Positions 24,513-32,377 of a stretch of DNA of 34,388 bases are shown here, piece by piece (the stretch's first letter is position 1; every line of letters starts with the position of its first letter). The translations under genes were made by a program, and so were the position numbers. Below the pieces are notes generated by a model. That model was not told where the DNA came from. It was given only the letters and a program-made list of their open reading frames with translations, and made no database searches. The stretch is from JAFLCA01 sp041907145 (GTDB lineage Bacteria; Bdellovibrionota_C; UBA2361; JAFLCA01): assembly GCA_041907145.1 (NCBI GenBank), contig JAYRHW010000149.1, positions 1-34,388 of the forward strand. Direction: 5' to 3'.

Positions 24513-25568
24513 CTAGGCCGCGCCCGGGAACCAGCGAAACTTGATGTCCTTGAACTTGGCGAGCAGCTTGACGTTGCTCACTGCCGAGCCGAATTCCTCG
24601 TAAATCTCTTGCATGATGCCCGTCACTTGCTCGGTTTGAGCCACTTCAATGCCGATCTCATAGTCCCAATTGCCCAGACACTCGATCAGGTAGGTCACAA
24701 AGGGATTGCGATCACAGAATTTCTGCAAGGCCAGGGAAACCTGGGAATCAACACCTTTGGAATAGATCAATAATTTGAAACTTTGATAGCCATAGCGGGT
24801 ACAATCGACCGCCATGAGCTGTCCCTCGATGACATTACGCTCTTGCAGCTTGCGCATGCGAAGGTCAACCGTCGACGCCGGGATGCCCAATTTCTGCGCC
24901 AGCTGACGATTGGAAATGTTTCCTGGAGTGGCGACCGCCTCGAGGATTCGACGATCAAGCTCATCAAGGTTGGTTTGTTCCCTAGTAAACCGACACACCA
25001 GCGGCTTGGCAGAAAAGCGCTTAGTGGAAAGATAGCGTCGCGGGAATACGGTCGTGGCGTACTGCACCGAAACAGCCTTATCGAAGAACACGTTCTTGAA
25101 CTTGGCCGAAAACGCGGTGATGAGCTCGTGAGCGGCGCCAATCTGCGGAGTGCAAATGGCGATACCATACTGATACTCACCGCCGAACTCCCCGACCCAA
25201 ACAACCTCAGGAACCGCAAGGAATGCCCGCAAAAGAGCGTCATTGGTAGCCTTGCGCTGAGACCCGACCGAGAAAAAAACATTGAGAATGGTGAATCCAA
25301 GTCGATGCAAATTGATGAAGGGAAGCGGAGTGCATACCCCGCGAGTTTGGAGCCTATGCAGCGCATAGCGCAGGGTATGCTCACGCAGGCCGGACTCCTT
25401 ACGCAAAAGCTTCATCGATGCTTGCGGGCGAAGCTCAGCGGCCGCCAGCGCAGTTGCTTCCTTTGGGGAGAGTTTCATTTCATCCTCGATAGGCTCTAGC
25501 CAGCTCGATGATGCCACAGGGCTCGTTCTCTCGTCGAGAGGTGGGTCAGCCCGCCAATTTCGCAGCAT
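24513..25568 (-). CDS. Duplicated Lrp/AsnC-type transcriptional regulator
   Basis: At 351 residues it is about twice the length of a normal Lrp. Two winged-helix units are visible: a first one at about 33-80 (SPKEATALAAAELRPQAS, then LREHTLRYALHRLQTRG) and a second, more canonical AsnC helix-turn-helix at about 195-245 (LDRRILEAVATPG, SNRQLAQKLGIPASTVDLRM). Each is followed by a RAM-like alpha/beta segment (VWVGEFGGEYQYGIAICTP and YLIECLGNWDYEIGIEVA), so the gene looks like an internal duplication of HTH plus ligand domain. GAGGAG seven nt before the ATG at 25568 supports the long start, which overlaps the upstream gene by 23 bp. Translational coupling suggests it responds to, or regulates, the product of the methyltransferase fusion. 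Confidence 0.8.
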   Translation of the reverse strand: MLRNWRADPPLDERTSPVASSSWLEPIEDEMKLSPKEATALAAAELRPQASMKLLRKESGLREHTLRYALHRLQTRGVCTPLPFINLHRLGFTILNVFFSVGSQRKATNDALLRAFLAVPEVVWVGEFGGEYQYGIAICTPQIGAAHELITAFSAKFKNVFFDKAVSVQYATTVFPRRYLSTKRFSAKPLVCRFTREQTNLDELDRRILEAVATPGNISNRQLAQKLGIPASTVDLRMRKLQERNVIEGQLMAVDCTRYGYQSFKLLIYSKGVDSQVSLALQKFCDRNPFVTYLIECLGNWDYEIGIEVAQTEQVTGIMQEIYEEFGSAVSNVKLLAKFKDIKFRWFPGAA

Positions 25569-27822
25569 TTAATGTCTCCTCAAAAAGGCCACAGGCATGC
25601 GCGGCGCGAAAAATCGCCGTAAGTAAATGACCATCATGAATTCGGTCGTGCTGAGTCAGCAGGGTATCCAAAGGAACCCAGCTAAGGGATTGTAGCGCCT
25701 TGTGCCGAGCCTCCACGTCAACCTCAACGGCAAAAGGATATACGACTTCGGGCAGCAATCCGGCCGCAGGGTAGTATCGCCCTCCCAGCGGAGTAAAGCT
25801 CAGGGCCCTTTCGCCGAAATCCTTGGCAAGACGCGCGCCGCACCATTGTTGCGCAGTCGTCAAATCGGTCACGGTTTTGGGTATGCGAAAGGCCGGCAGG
25901 GTCAGGATTCTCGATCCCTCGCCGTGAGGAACACCGGCGGGAAGGTCGCGCTCCTCGAGTCCGACTACGATCCGACCATTGAGCCTTGCAATCGGCAGCA
26001 GCGACACGGTGTTGTCGCTGAAGTAATTTGGCCGCACATATTCAAGCGTATTCTCAGCAACCTCGCGACCGAGAGGACCCATCTCTGCAAATCTCGCACG
26101 AATCACGTCATAGAAACCGCTGCTCTCCGTGCGCGAAACTTCAGTGAAGCAATCGCGTGACGGAGCATACAGGCAGACTGCCATTCGATCGATGTCCCCA
26201 AAGCCCATCTGTCCCCGCAACTTCAGTTCCGCCCCAATCCAAGGACCGGGAGATTGTCCTTTGCGCCACAGCAGCTCATAGGCATTCATCTCCAGGCGCG
26301 AATCGAAGAGAGCTCCAACTGCGGCAGCACGCAGAAGTTGCCGCACCTCAATAGGCTTGACCGACCCAGATGTCGAGAATCCGCTGTATGACTCGGCCAG
26401 GGCCTCCCGCTGAGGCGGGTCGATGCGCACAAAGGTGGAAGCAGTTCGCTGGTCAGTGGCGCCGGGCGATGGGTAGTAGGTAAGGCCATGCTCTATGCCC
26501 TGCACTGAAGCTGCCTCGATTCCCGAGCGTCGCTCCATGACCTCCTCGATTTGCGTCGCAACCACATCAGCTACCGAGGCATTAATGGGTTCTGCGACAT
26601 ATCCAGCGAGCGCGGCGCCATCCAGCGGCTTCGCGTTCGTCGTAAGAATCGGGCGGGGATAATCCGTCTTCACCATGAGCCATAGGTCTCCTCGCTCCTC
26701 GTACCACGGAACGATATCCACAATAGGATTCGGTCGCGATGCCAGCTCGAAGACTTGACCCGTTTCCCGGTGCCGGTAGCAGCGCATTCGGATGTACTGT
26801 GGTTCAGCGACTCGCCGCTGTTCTTTGACTTCGAACCTCACCCCTTCCCCCACCGGCACCTTGGTGGCGGCAACGATAATGGTCGTTGCCGGAAAGGGAA
26901 TGGGGCTGCCATCGAGTTCGCTCAATCGCAGCTTCTCCCGGTAGCGGTGCTCCTCGATCCAGGGATTGAGGATTTGCTCTGCGTAACTTACCCGCATGCC
27001 GCGAGCTTCGAGCTCGCGCTCAAAGTCACCCTGTGTATAGTAGGTATACTCCTCGAGCAGCTCCACATCCCAACTTTGGCGATAGTCCTTACGCAGAATG
27101 AATTCATTGGCATCGCGGAGATTTAACTTATAGCGCATCCATCCCGGCTCGGGGCTTCCCATGCATGTGTAAGTAACACCCCGGTCGGGATGGGTGCTGG
27201 AACGAAAATCTCGTGCGAAACGTTTGAACAGTGCTGCCGTCGAGAGCTCTGCCACGCTCCCCTCGAGTTTGCCGTCCGTGTTTGGCACATCTAAGAAGAT
27301 ATCCCGAGTATGTTCCGGAACCACAAAATCGCGAACGACAAGTTTGCCGCCGGGTGCCAATGAGGCAACGATTCCATCGAGCGCCTCGCCGAGCACCGCC
27401 AGAGAGAAGTTATTGAAGCTCGTCACATGATGCAGGACCGAGCAGGCAAAGACTCCGGAGAATGAACCCGCGGCGAAGCGCTCGGAGCGTATGTCCCCTT
27501 CGACAAAGTGAAGATTGGGTAATTCATAGTTTTGGCTGGCATGAGCCACCATGGTCGGATTTACGTCGATACCGACCACCCGCAGATGGGGATAGAGAGC
27601 CGCAAGCGTGGCAGAGCCTGTGCCTGAGCCGGAGCCCAAATCAGCTACGGCGCCGGAGGCGGGCAGATGAACCGTAGTGCGCGCAATCTTTTCGCGCATA
27701 CTGGCGTCCATCGCGGCAACATAACGGCTGTATGCTTCCGCCGAACCTCGGTCCTGCGCGGCGTACCGCTCAATGCTCTCGGGAGTAACTCGTTCGATGG
27801 GTTTGGCGGTGGGCTCATGCAT
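25546..27822 (-). CDS. Methyltransferase fused to two Nudix-like domains
   Basis: This 758-residue fusion starts with a class I SAM methyltransferase: VADLGSGSGTG (59-69), VVGIDVNP (82-89), FVEGDIRS and an LAPGGKLVVRDFV strand. Two Nudix-like regions follow. The first (about 340-470) has RGDLWLMVKTDYPRPIL (377-393), an eroded box EEVMERRSGI, and TYYPSPGATDQ (448-458), which matches the PSPG loop of ADP-ribose pyrophosphatases. The second (about 600-735) has NGRIVVGLEERDLPAG (615-630) and GRYYPAAGLLPEV (681-693), with no Nudix box. Neither keeps the catalytic glutamates, so they may bind rather than cleave. The layout points to a modifying enzyme with nucleotide-binding modules; the substrate is unknown. 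It is coupled to the duplicated Lrp-type gene downstream. Confidence 0.7.
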   Translation of the reverse strand: MHEPTAKPIERVTPESIERYAAQDRGSAEAYSRYVAAMDASMREKIARTTVHLPASGAVADLGSGSGTGSATLAALYPHLRVVGIDVNPTMVAHASQNYELPNLHFVEGDIRSERFAAGSFSGVFACSVLHHVTSFNNFSLAVLGEALDGIVASLAPGGKLVVRDFVVPEHTRDIFLDVPNTDGKLEGSVAELSTAALFKRFARDFRSSTHPDRGVTYTCMGSPEPGWMRYKLNLRDANEFILRKDYRQSWDVELLEEYTYYTQGDFERELEARGMRVSYAEQILNPWIEEHRYREKLRLSELDGSPIPFPATTIIVAATKVPVGEGVRFEVKEQRRVAEPQYIRMRCYRHRETGQVFELASRPNPIVDIVPWYEERGDLWLMVKTDYPRPILTTNAKPLDGAALAGYVAEPINASVADVVATQIEEVMERRSGIEAASVQGIEHGLTYYPSPGATDQRTASTFVRIDPPQREALAESYSGFSTSGSVKPIEVRQLLRAAAVGALFDSRLEMNAYELLWRKGQSPGPWIGAELKLRGQMGFGDIDRMAVCLYAPSRDCFTEVSRTESSGFYDVIRARFAEMGPLGREVAENTLEYVRPNYFSDNTVSLLPIARLNGRIVVGLEERDLPAGVPHGEGSRILTLPAFRIPKTVTDLTTAQQWCGARLAKDFGERALSFTPLGGRYYPAAGLLPEVVYPFAVEVDVEARHKALQSLSWVPLDTLLTQHDRIHDGHLLTAIFRAAHACGLFEETLNAAKLAG

Positions 27823-27902
27823 GGGCCCAAGATAGCCATTTATATATTTTTATGGATATATATACTTATTTGCCTATTATCATTGGACAATATTCGGCAT
27901 TA
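27823..27902 (-). promoter_or_regulatory. AT-rich promoter region of the methyltransferase/Nudix-like operon
   Basis: The 80 bp between the two leftward genes are unusually A+T-rich for this window, with alternating TATATA tracts (27841-27869). On the minus strand a TTGTCC could serve as -35 and a TATATA as -10, but spacing is not clean. It is the only room for a promoter of the 25546-27822 gene. Confidence 0.35.
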
Positions 27903-28418
27903 TTACAATTTACGCTGGTAAAAGATGGAATCCACCGCCATGCGAGGGAATGCCGCTGGAAGCGCCTCGTTGTCTAACCGCGAAAATCCGTTCTTTTCAT
28001 AAAAGCGGTGTGCAGCAAGAAACTTATCGGTCGTTCCTAAATAGATCTCACCCATCCCCTGAGATGAGCCCCAAGCCAAGAGGATCTCCAGTAGCTGCTG
28101 GGCCACGCCTCGCCTTTGCCCGCGGTATTCCCGAGCGACAAACATCTTACGTAGCGCTCCTTGTCCGTTTCCGATGTTAAGCAGTCCGATGCTGCCGACA
28201 ATTCGCTCACCCGCCCTGGCGATCCAAAAATTCCCTCCCGGTTCGCAATAGAATTTGTCAATCGCTAGCAAGTCCGGTTGATCATCCTTGCTTACCTGAA
28301 TTCCAAATTCTTGTTGTTGAATAGGAAGTATCAAATCGATAATTCCGGCCGAAAATCGGGGCTGAAACTCGGCAATTTGAACCTCAGACTCCGCTGCCTG
28401 CTCTGCTGTGGTAATCAT
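27903..28418 (-). CDS. GNAT-family N-acetyltransferase
   Basis: GGGAGGA five nt before the ATG at 28418 sets the start, and this ATG overlaps the stop of the MarR fusion as ATGA. The 171-residue protein has the GNAT order: IVGSIGLLNIG strand, ALRKMFVAREYRGQRRGVAQQLL with the acetyl-CoA loop RGQRRGVA (99-106), then FYEKNGFSRL in the final strand-helix pair. It is related to the acetyltransferase half of the upstream fusion (shared CELRKMYLLPEARG / ALRKMFVAREYRG wording), so the pair may come from duplication. Substrate unknown. Confidence 0.85.
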   Translation of the reverse strand: MITTAEQAAESEVQIAEFQPRFSAGIIDLILPIQQQEFGIQVSKDDQPDLLAIDKFYCEPGGNFWIARAGERIVGSIGLLNIGNGQGALRKMFVAREYRGQRRGVAQQLLEILLAWGSSQGMGEIYLGTTDKFLAAHRFYEKNGFSRLDNEALPAAFPRMAVDSIFYQRKL

Positions 28419-29392
28419 TTGAATCCTCCCGCTGCAAGAGAGGATGCTGTCGCATATGATCGAAGGTCTAGCTCGTACCAACGATCGCACCCCCCATGTC
28501 CGGTCGCTCCCCTGGGTCTCATCAGGGACTTAAACCCCAGCTTTTGGTAGAGCGCCTGAGCCTGCACCATCTTCGAGGTAGTTTCCAGGTAGCAGTTCGT
28601 GAAGCCAAATTCCTTGGCGGCGTCGAGACAGGCTCGCAGTATTGCCTCACCAAGGCCCAAACCTCGCGCCTCGGGAAGCAGATACATTTTTCTGAGCTCG
28701 CAGGTATTTTTATCGCCTCCCTTCAGGGGAGCCACACCTCCTCCACCCACTATGCGCCCTTCACGTTCCAGAACAAAATAGCGATGCCGGCGCTCCGCAT
28801 AGGCGCGCTGCATGAAGTCCACTTCCGAGTCGTGGAGCGCAAAACCAGGTCCATCTGCGCCGAACTCCGGCATCACTGAACGAATGACAGCCGCTACTCC
28901 GGGATTGTCTCCCTTTCGAATAGCGCGAAGGCTAACGTCACTGCGCCCCCGTGCCTGTCGCAGCGCCCGCGCATACAGGCGCATGCCATCGACCACCGTC
29001 CGTTGCTCCTCGGCGGAGAGGACTTCCAAACTGCCCTGAACCCGGCGATCTGACTCCGCGTGAAGCCGCTTAAGCAACCCCCGACCTTCGGGAGACAAGG
29101 CCAGTATCTTAGCACGCCGATCGGTGGCTGAAGCCCCCTTGAGGATCCAGCGCCTCTCGATCAGTCTGCTTACCAGGCGACTGGCCGAGGAGTGATCGAG
29201 GTGCAGCGCTTGCGCCAGGCCCCGTACGGTGATGCCGCTTCGGTGTTCGATTTCAATCAGCGCATGCCCCTGCGCCAAGGTTAGTTCAGGTATGCAGGGT
29301 CGCGATTGCATCAATCCCCACTCCCGCACCACCGAGCGCAGGTCCGCCCTCAACTGACGGGCCTTTTGCGTATTCATTTTTGCTCGGGCCAT
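28415..29392 (-). CDS. MarR-family regulator fused to a GNAT acetyltransferase
   Basis: The first 150 residues are a MarR winged helix: TLAQGHALIEIEHRSGITVRGLAQALHLDHSSASRLVSRLI with the wing residues DRRAK (91-95). Residues 152-310 are a GNAT domain with CELRKMYLLPEARGLGLGEA (acetyl-CoA loop RGLGLG, 243-248) and LYQKLGFKSL. MarR-GNAT fusions are a known bacterial architecture; the substrate is not known. The gene ends in an ATGA overlap with a second GNAT gene. A palindrome over its own -10 region suggests it represses itself, and a CRP-like site lies further upstream. Confidence 0.88.
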   Translation of the reverse strand: MARAKMNTQKARQLRADLRSVVREWGLMQSRPCIPELTLAQGHALIEIEHRSGITVRGLAQALHLDHSSASRLVSRLIERRWILKGASATDRRAKILALSPEGRGLLKRLHAESDRRVQGSLEVLSAEEQRTVVDGMRLYARALRQARGRSDVSLRAIRKGDNPGVAAVIRSVMPEFGADGPGFALHDSEVDFMQRAYAERRHRYFVLEREGRIVGGGGVAPLKGGDKNTCELRKMYLLPEARGLGLGEAILRACLDAAKEFGFTNCYLETTSKMVQAQALYQKLGFKSLMRPRGATGHGGCDRWYELDLRSYATASSLAAGGFK

Positions 29393-29420
29393 AGCGCCTC
29401 ACTATATGCAGCAATCATGT

Positions 29421-29450
29421 ATACATATGTATTATACATACAATTGTCAA
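29421..29450 (-). promoter_or_regulatory. Promoter with overlapping palindrome upstream of the MarR fusion
   Basis: On the minus strand TTGACA (29450-29445), a 17-bp spacer and TATGTA (29427-29422) form a promoter. The -10 box lies inside the perfect 12-bp palindrome ATACATATGTAT (29421-29432), and further GTATA/TATAC copies flank it. A palindrome over the -10 is the usual arrangement for MarR autorepression, so the encoded fusion is the likely binder. Confidence 0.6.
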
Positions 29451-29476
29451 GCTGCGCTTCGCCTGGCACAAGAATG

Positions 29477-29490
29477 GTGATTAAAGTCAC
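29477..29490. promoter_or_regulatory. CRP-like operator GTGA-N6-TCAC
   Basis: GTGATTAAAGTCAC differs by one base from the core of the perfect CRP-type site at 18654 (GTGACTAAAGTCAC) and keeps both half-sites; the outermost T/A pair is lost (G and G). It lies about 68 bp before the predicted transcription start of the MarR fusion, and may serve that gene or the divergent one. Confidence 0.45.
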
Positions 29491-29701
29491 GCCGCTGCCC
29501 CGAGGAGCCGCGAGGAGTTAGGGCCGAAGATTAAGCTTGAGATGCGTCTCTGAGTATTCTATCAATAGCGCGGCTATAGAGAGGTCGCGTTACGGCAATA
29601 CTGAAGCCGCCGAGTGTGGCGGATAGTCCCGTGACCTGGCGCTGGAACCGGGACTTCCTCGCTCCTAATGCCTTCCCCCGTTTTTTACCTTGTTGTTACG
29701 C

Positions 29702-30784
29702 ATGGAACCCCAACCCGCCTCTGCTGAAGCACGAAATCTTGAAGCGCGTCTCTCGCTGTTTAGGACTCTTTCCGCGCACCTCGAACTACGCTGGCAAAAT
29801 TTCACCCCGGACCTTGAACGCGCCCAGTTCGAGCCACGTTCGCCCCGAGACTACAACCGTGACTATGCGTTCCCCGACCTTAGCACCGATCCTGACGTCG
29901 TCATGCCCGGGGATCTACAGCGGGGGTTTATTTCACCTCCCGCCCTGCTGCGAGAGAATCGGTTTTTTGAAACGTTCAGCCTTGGGCGTATCCCCGATCT
30001 CACTGTCTACGACGGGCTTCGTCCGCAGAATCCCAGCGTAGAAAATGACCTGCTTTGGGGCATGATGAATCCCGCCTGTGTTAAAGCCCTCTTATGCATG
30101 GCTAGTCATATTCGCCCCGTTAATGCCGTCGTGATCGGAGGAGGCGTAGGGTATGTCGAATCCTTGCTCGCGCAATCTCTACCTGCCGAGTCAAGGCTGA
30201 CGGTCGTCGATTGCGGCGACAACACAGATCAGCTCGCCTATCCCATTCCCGCCCGGGCCGAAAGCTATCGACGACTGCTTGACGGCGGCAATATTTTTCG
30301 ATTCTTAAAGGAGTCTCATGAGTGCGGCCTCGTCGGTAACGAGCACGGGCATGCCACGGTGCATCTTGTTACTGAGGACTCGAGAAAGTTCTTCTCCCAG
30401 GCCACCAAGTACGGCCGCCAGTTCGATTTCATCGTAATCGACGGCAACAATGCATTTGCAAACGGCGCTCTCGACATACTCGAAGGCTTTGAGAGCCTTA
30501 TTCCAGGCGGCATTCTCATCATCGATGACTCTAACCGACTGTACGCTCAGTCCGGGGTAATGCGCGGAGCATTTTTGCTCGGCGAAGCCGGTGTCTCCGT
30601 TCTAAATCTCGAGGCCCGCGGCAACACAACACTTTGCGACCGTCACGGCCACGCACCCAACATGCTGATCGCGGCTAAGCGTCCAGATTGGCGAGTCCCT
30701 CTGGATTCTCAGGGGGAAACTAAAATTTGGGCACTCAAGGCTTCTATCGCGGCCGAAATGCGAGACCTTGAGGGAAGGCAATAG
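29702..30784 (+). CDS. Class I SAM-dependent methyltransferase-like protein
   Basis: The ATG at 29702 is preferred to a TTG four codons upstream; neither has a clear Shine-Dalgarno. The 360-residue protein has an N-terminal unassigned 130 residues and then a Rossmann methyltransferase. Motif I is VVIGGGVGYVESLLA (glycines 146-150), strand 2 ends in LTVVD (166-170), motif IV is FDFIVIDGNNAF, and motif VI is IPGGILIIDDSNR. The IDG/IDDS wording recalls O-methyltransferase-like or class I 24-type folds. The substrate is unknown. It converges on the membrane protein gene at 30796, 11 bp away. Confidence 0.75.
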   Translation: MEPQPASAEARNLEARLSLFRTLSAHLELRWQNFTPDLERAQFEPRSPRDYNRDYAFPDLSTDPDVVMPGDLQRGFISPPALLRENRFFETFSLGRIPDLTVYDGLRPQNPSVENDLLWGMMNPACVKALLCMASHIRPVNAVVIGGGVGYVESLLAQSLPAESRLTVVDCGDNTDQLAYPIPARAESYRRLLDGGNIFRFLKESHECGLVGNEHGHATVHLVTEDSRKFFSQATKYGRQFDFIVIDGNNAFANGALDILEGFESLIPGGILIIDDSNRLYAQSGVMRGAFLLGEAGVSVLNLEARGNTTLCDRHGHAPNMLIAAKRPDWRVPLDSQGETKIWALKASIAAEMRDLEGRQ

Positions 30785-30795
30785 CGTGTGCGCGC

Positions 30796-32160
30796 CTAAC
30801 TGCCGCAGCCGCCGCACCCTCCCCCTCCACAGCCCCCGCCGCCACATCCGCCACCCCCACAACCACCGCCAGCCCAGGTGCTCGGTGCCTGTGCCCTGAT
30901 GTACGGGCCCAGGACCGAAGCGCCGAGGGCAGTTGCGCCAAACAACGCAGCGGCAAGAGGGATCTCGTCTGCCTTCGGAGCAAAGCCCAGCCGCTCATGC
31001 TCCGAGCGCTGCTTGTGCAGCAACGCCCGGCCCGCTCGGGTCATGCGCGGTGCTGCCAGCATTATCCAAACGATGGCCATGAAGCCAAAGAAGAGCAAGA
31101 TGGACAGATAGGAGATAGGCCTGTGTCGCTGCACGCCAATCACGCACTTAGCAATTCCGAAAATTTCGAGGGAGCCCATGAGAATGATCGGCACCATAAT
31201 GGCCAGGCGGCGCTCGTAGTATCCTAAGAGCAGGCCTCGCCCGATAAGCTTCTCGCGCAAACCGTGAGCTGCTGCTCGAAATGCTCCCGACCTCAGGTTC
31301 GCGCGCCCAGCCGCCACATTCTCTAACACCGCCGCGGCTGCGGGCTCGGCCACCAGTGACTTTTGAGTTGTCAGCGTTACTTTTCCTGCATGGTCGATGG
31401 CCACTTTTCCCTGCGCCTGGAGCTGAGCGAGGCAAACAAGCGCCGCTCCTTGATTCCCTGCACGTAAGTATCCGAGCTCTGTATCCGATACCGGCATTCC
31501 AGGGTTAGGCTCGGCTTGGCTGAGGAGAAAAATGGCCGCTAAGAAAATGAGGCTTGTTCCTGCCGCACCTCCAAAAAGCGTCACGTAGAGCGATAGAAAC
31601 TCTCGGCCCGGAAGGTCGAGCGCCTCGGAAGGAGTAAACGCGTGCGCGGCCTCCTGCCAAACGAACAAAGAAATGACTAATGCAACGATGGTCAAACAGA
31701 GGGCGCAGACAGCGGTCCTTATTCTGGATTGCATACTACCTCCTGAATAGACTGCGGGCCAAATATCTCGTGGCGGCAGAGCGCCAAATGCGTGCTCGTA
31801 GCTCGCTATGGTTTGCGCGTACCATTCAGCATGCGTGAGCGCATCCTCGTGGGTGCCCCGTGCCGGGTTATGATGAAGAGTCTTTTGCAAAATGTTCGGG
31901 CAGAAATGCTCCCAATATTCCTGCGTATGTAGCAGATGCAGATGCCAAACTTCATCGACAGCCTGGCTCGGGCTCACAGCATGTTTGGTTGTAGCAGCAA
32001 GAAAGAGGAAGCGGCGATACTCGCCAATTACCCGTCTCGTGAATTCGGGTGACCACCCCTGCTCCTTTGTCAGCCGTCTTTCAAACTGGCCATTTCCGCC
32101 GAGGTTGGCGATGTCATAAGCCTCTAGCCGATGGTGGAGGTCGGAACGAGTTCCTTCCAT
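30796..32160 (-). CDS. Membrane protein with TIGR04222-type domain and Gly/Cys tail
   Basis: The 454-residue protein starts with a soluble segment carrying VDEVWHLHLLHTQEYW (68-83), the signature of GRDP-like/DUF1399 proteins. Hydrophobic segments follow at about 147-168 and 187-213, and others at about 325-375 and 410-425. A cytosolic winged-helix-like stretch (ELGYLRAGNQGAALVCLAQLQAQGKV) lies between them, matching the TIGR04222 group of membrane proteins. The C-terminus is a low-complexity tail of GGGC-type repeats with seven glycine-separated cysteines. Such tails are typical of that group and might bind metal or link covalently; the role is not known. The repeat is visible in DNA at 30800-30870. 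Confidence 0.75.
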   Translation of the reverse strand: MEGTRSDLHHRLEAYDIANLGGNGQFERRLTKEQGWSPEFTRRVIGEYRRFLFLAATTKHAVSPSQAVDEVWHLHLLHTQEYWEHFCPNILQKTLHHNPARGTHEDALTHAEWYAQTIASYEHAFGALPPRDIWPAVYSGGSMQSRIRTAVCALCLTIVALVISLFVWQEAAHAFTPSEALDLPGREFLSLYVTLFGGAAGTSLIFLAAIFLLSQAEPNPGMPVSDTELGYLRAGNQGAALVCLAQLQAQGKVAIDHAGKVTLTTQKSLVAEPAAAAVLENVAAGRANLRSGAFRAAAHGLREKLIGRGLLLGYYERRLAIMVPIILMGSLEIFGIAKCVIGVQRHRPISYLSILLFFGFMAIVWIMLAAPRMTRAGRALLHKQRSEHERLGFAPKADEIPLAAALFGATALGASVLGPYIRAQAPSTWAGGGCGGGGCGGGGCGGGGCGGCGS

Positions 32161-32319
32161 AGGTCTATTGTCCCCGTAAAAGTCCGCTCGTTCAAGGCAC
32201 TCTGGTTAGCCTAAGGTTAGAAGTGGACGAGCGATTATATGCATAATTTCATAGGTATTATCGGCAGTTATATAGGCTTGCTGGAGCACCCGCGAACTGA
32301 GCTAACGGTCCGCCCTCGA

Positions 32320-32348
32320 TTGATTAGCGCAGTGGGCAAATTTATACT
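32320..32348 (+). promoter_or_regulatory. Sigma-70-type promoter of the J-domain gene
   Basis: TTGATT (32320-32325), a 17-bp spacer and TATACT (32343-32348) form a near-consensus promoter. Transcription would begin close to 32355, only about 20 nt before the ATG at 32378, leaving a very short leader without an obvious Shine-Dalgarno. Confidence 0.6.
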
Positions 32349-32377
32349 GCAGCTCTTTCGCCTTATAGTTGCTTGCC

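Larger units (their letters stand above)
29393..29701. other. Divergent intergenic region, MarR fusion / methyltransferase
   Basis: These 309 bp carry the promoter and operator of the MarR fusion (29421-29450) and a CRP-like site (29477-29490). A CCGCC-GAGTGT-GGCGG hairpin lies near 29610 on the side of the rightward gene. No Shine-Dalgarno is visible before the ATG at 29702 and no small gene was supported. Confidence 0.45.

Noticed and set aside
30800..30870. Apparent GC-rich tandem repeat as a non-coding element
   Set aside because: It is in frame and encodes the Gly/Cys tail expected of the TIGR04222-type family.
32185..32233. Inverted repeat CGCTCGT/ACGAGCG with GGTTAG direct repeats upstream of the Gly/Cys-tailed protein
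   Set aside because: Seven-base arms 35 bp apart are weak and not clearly placed on a promoter; not listed as an operator.
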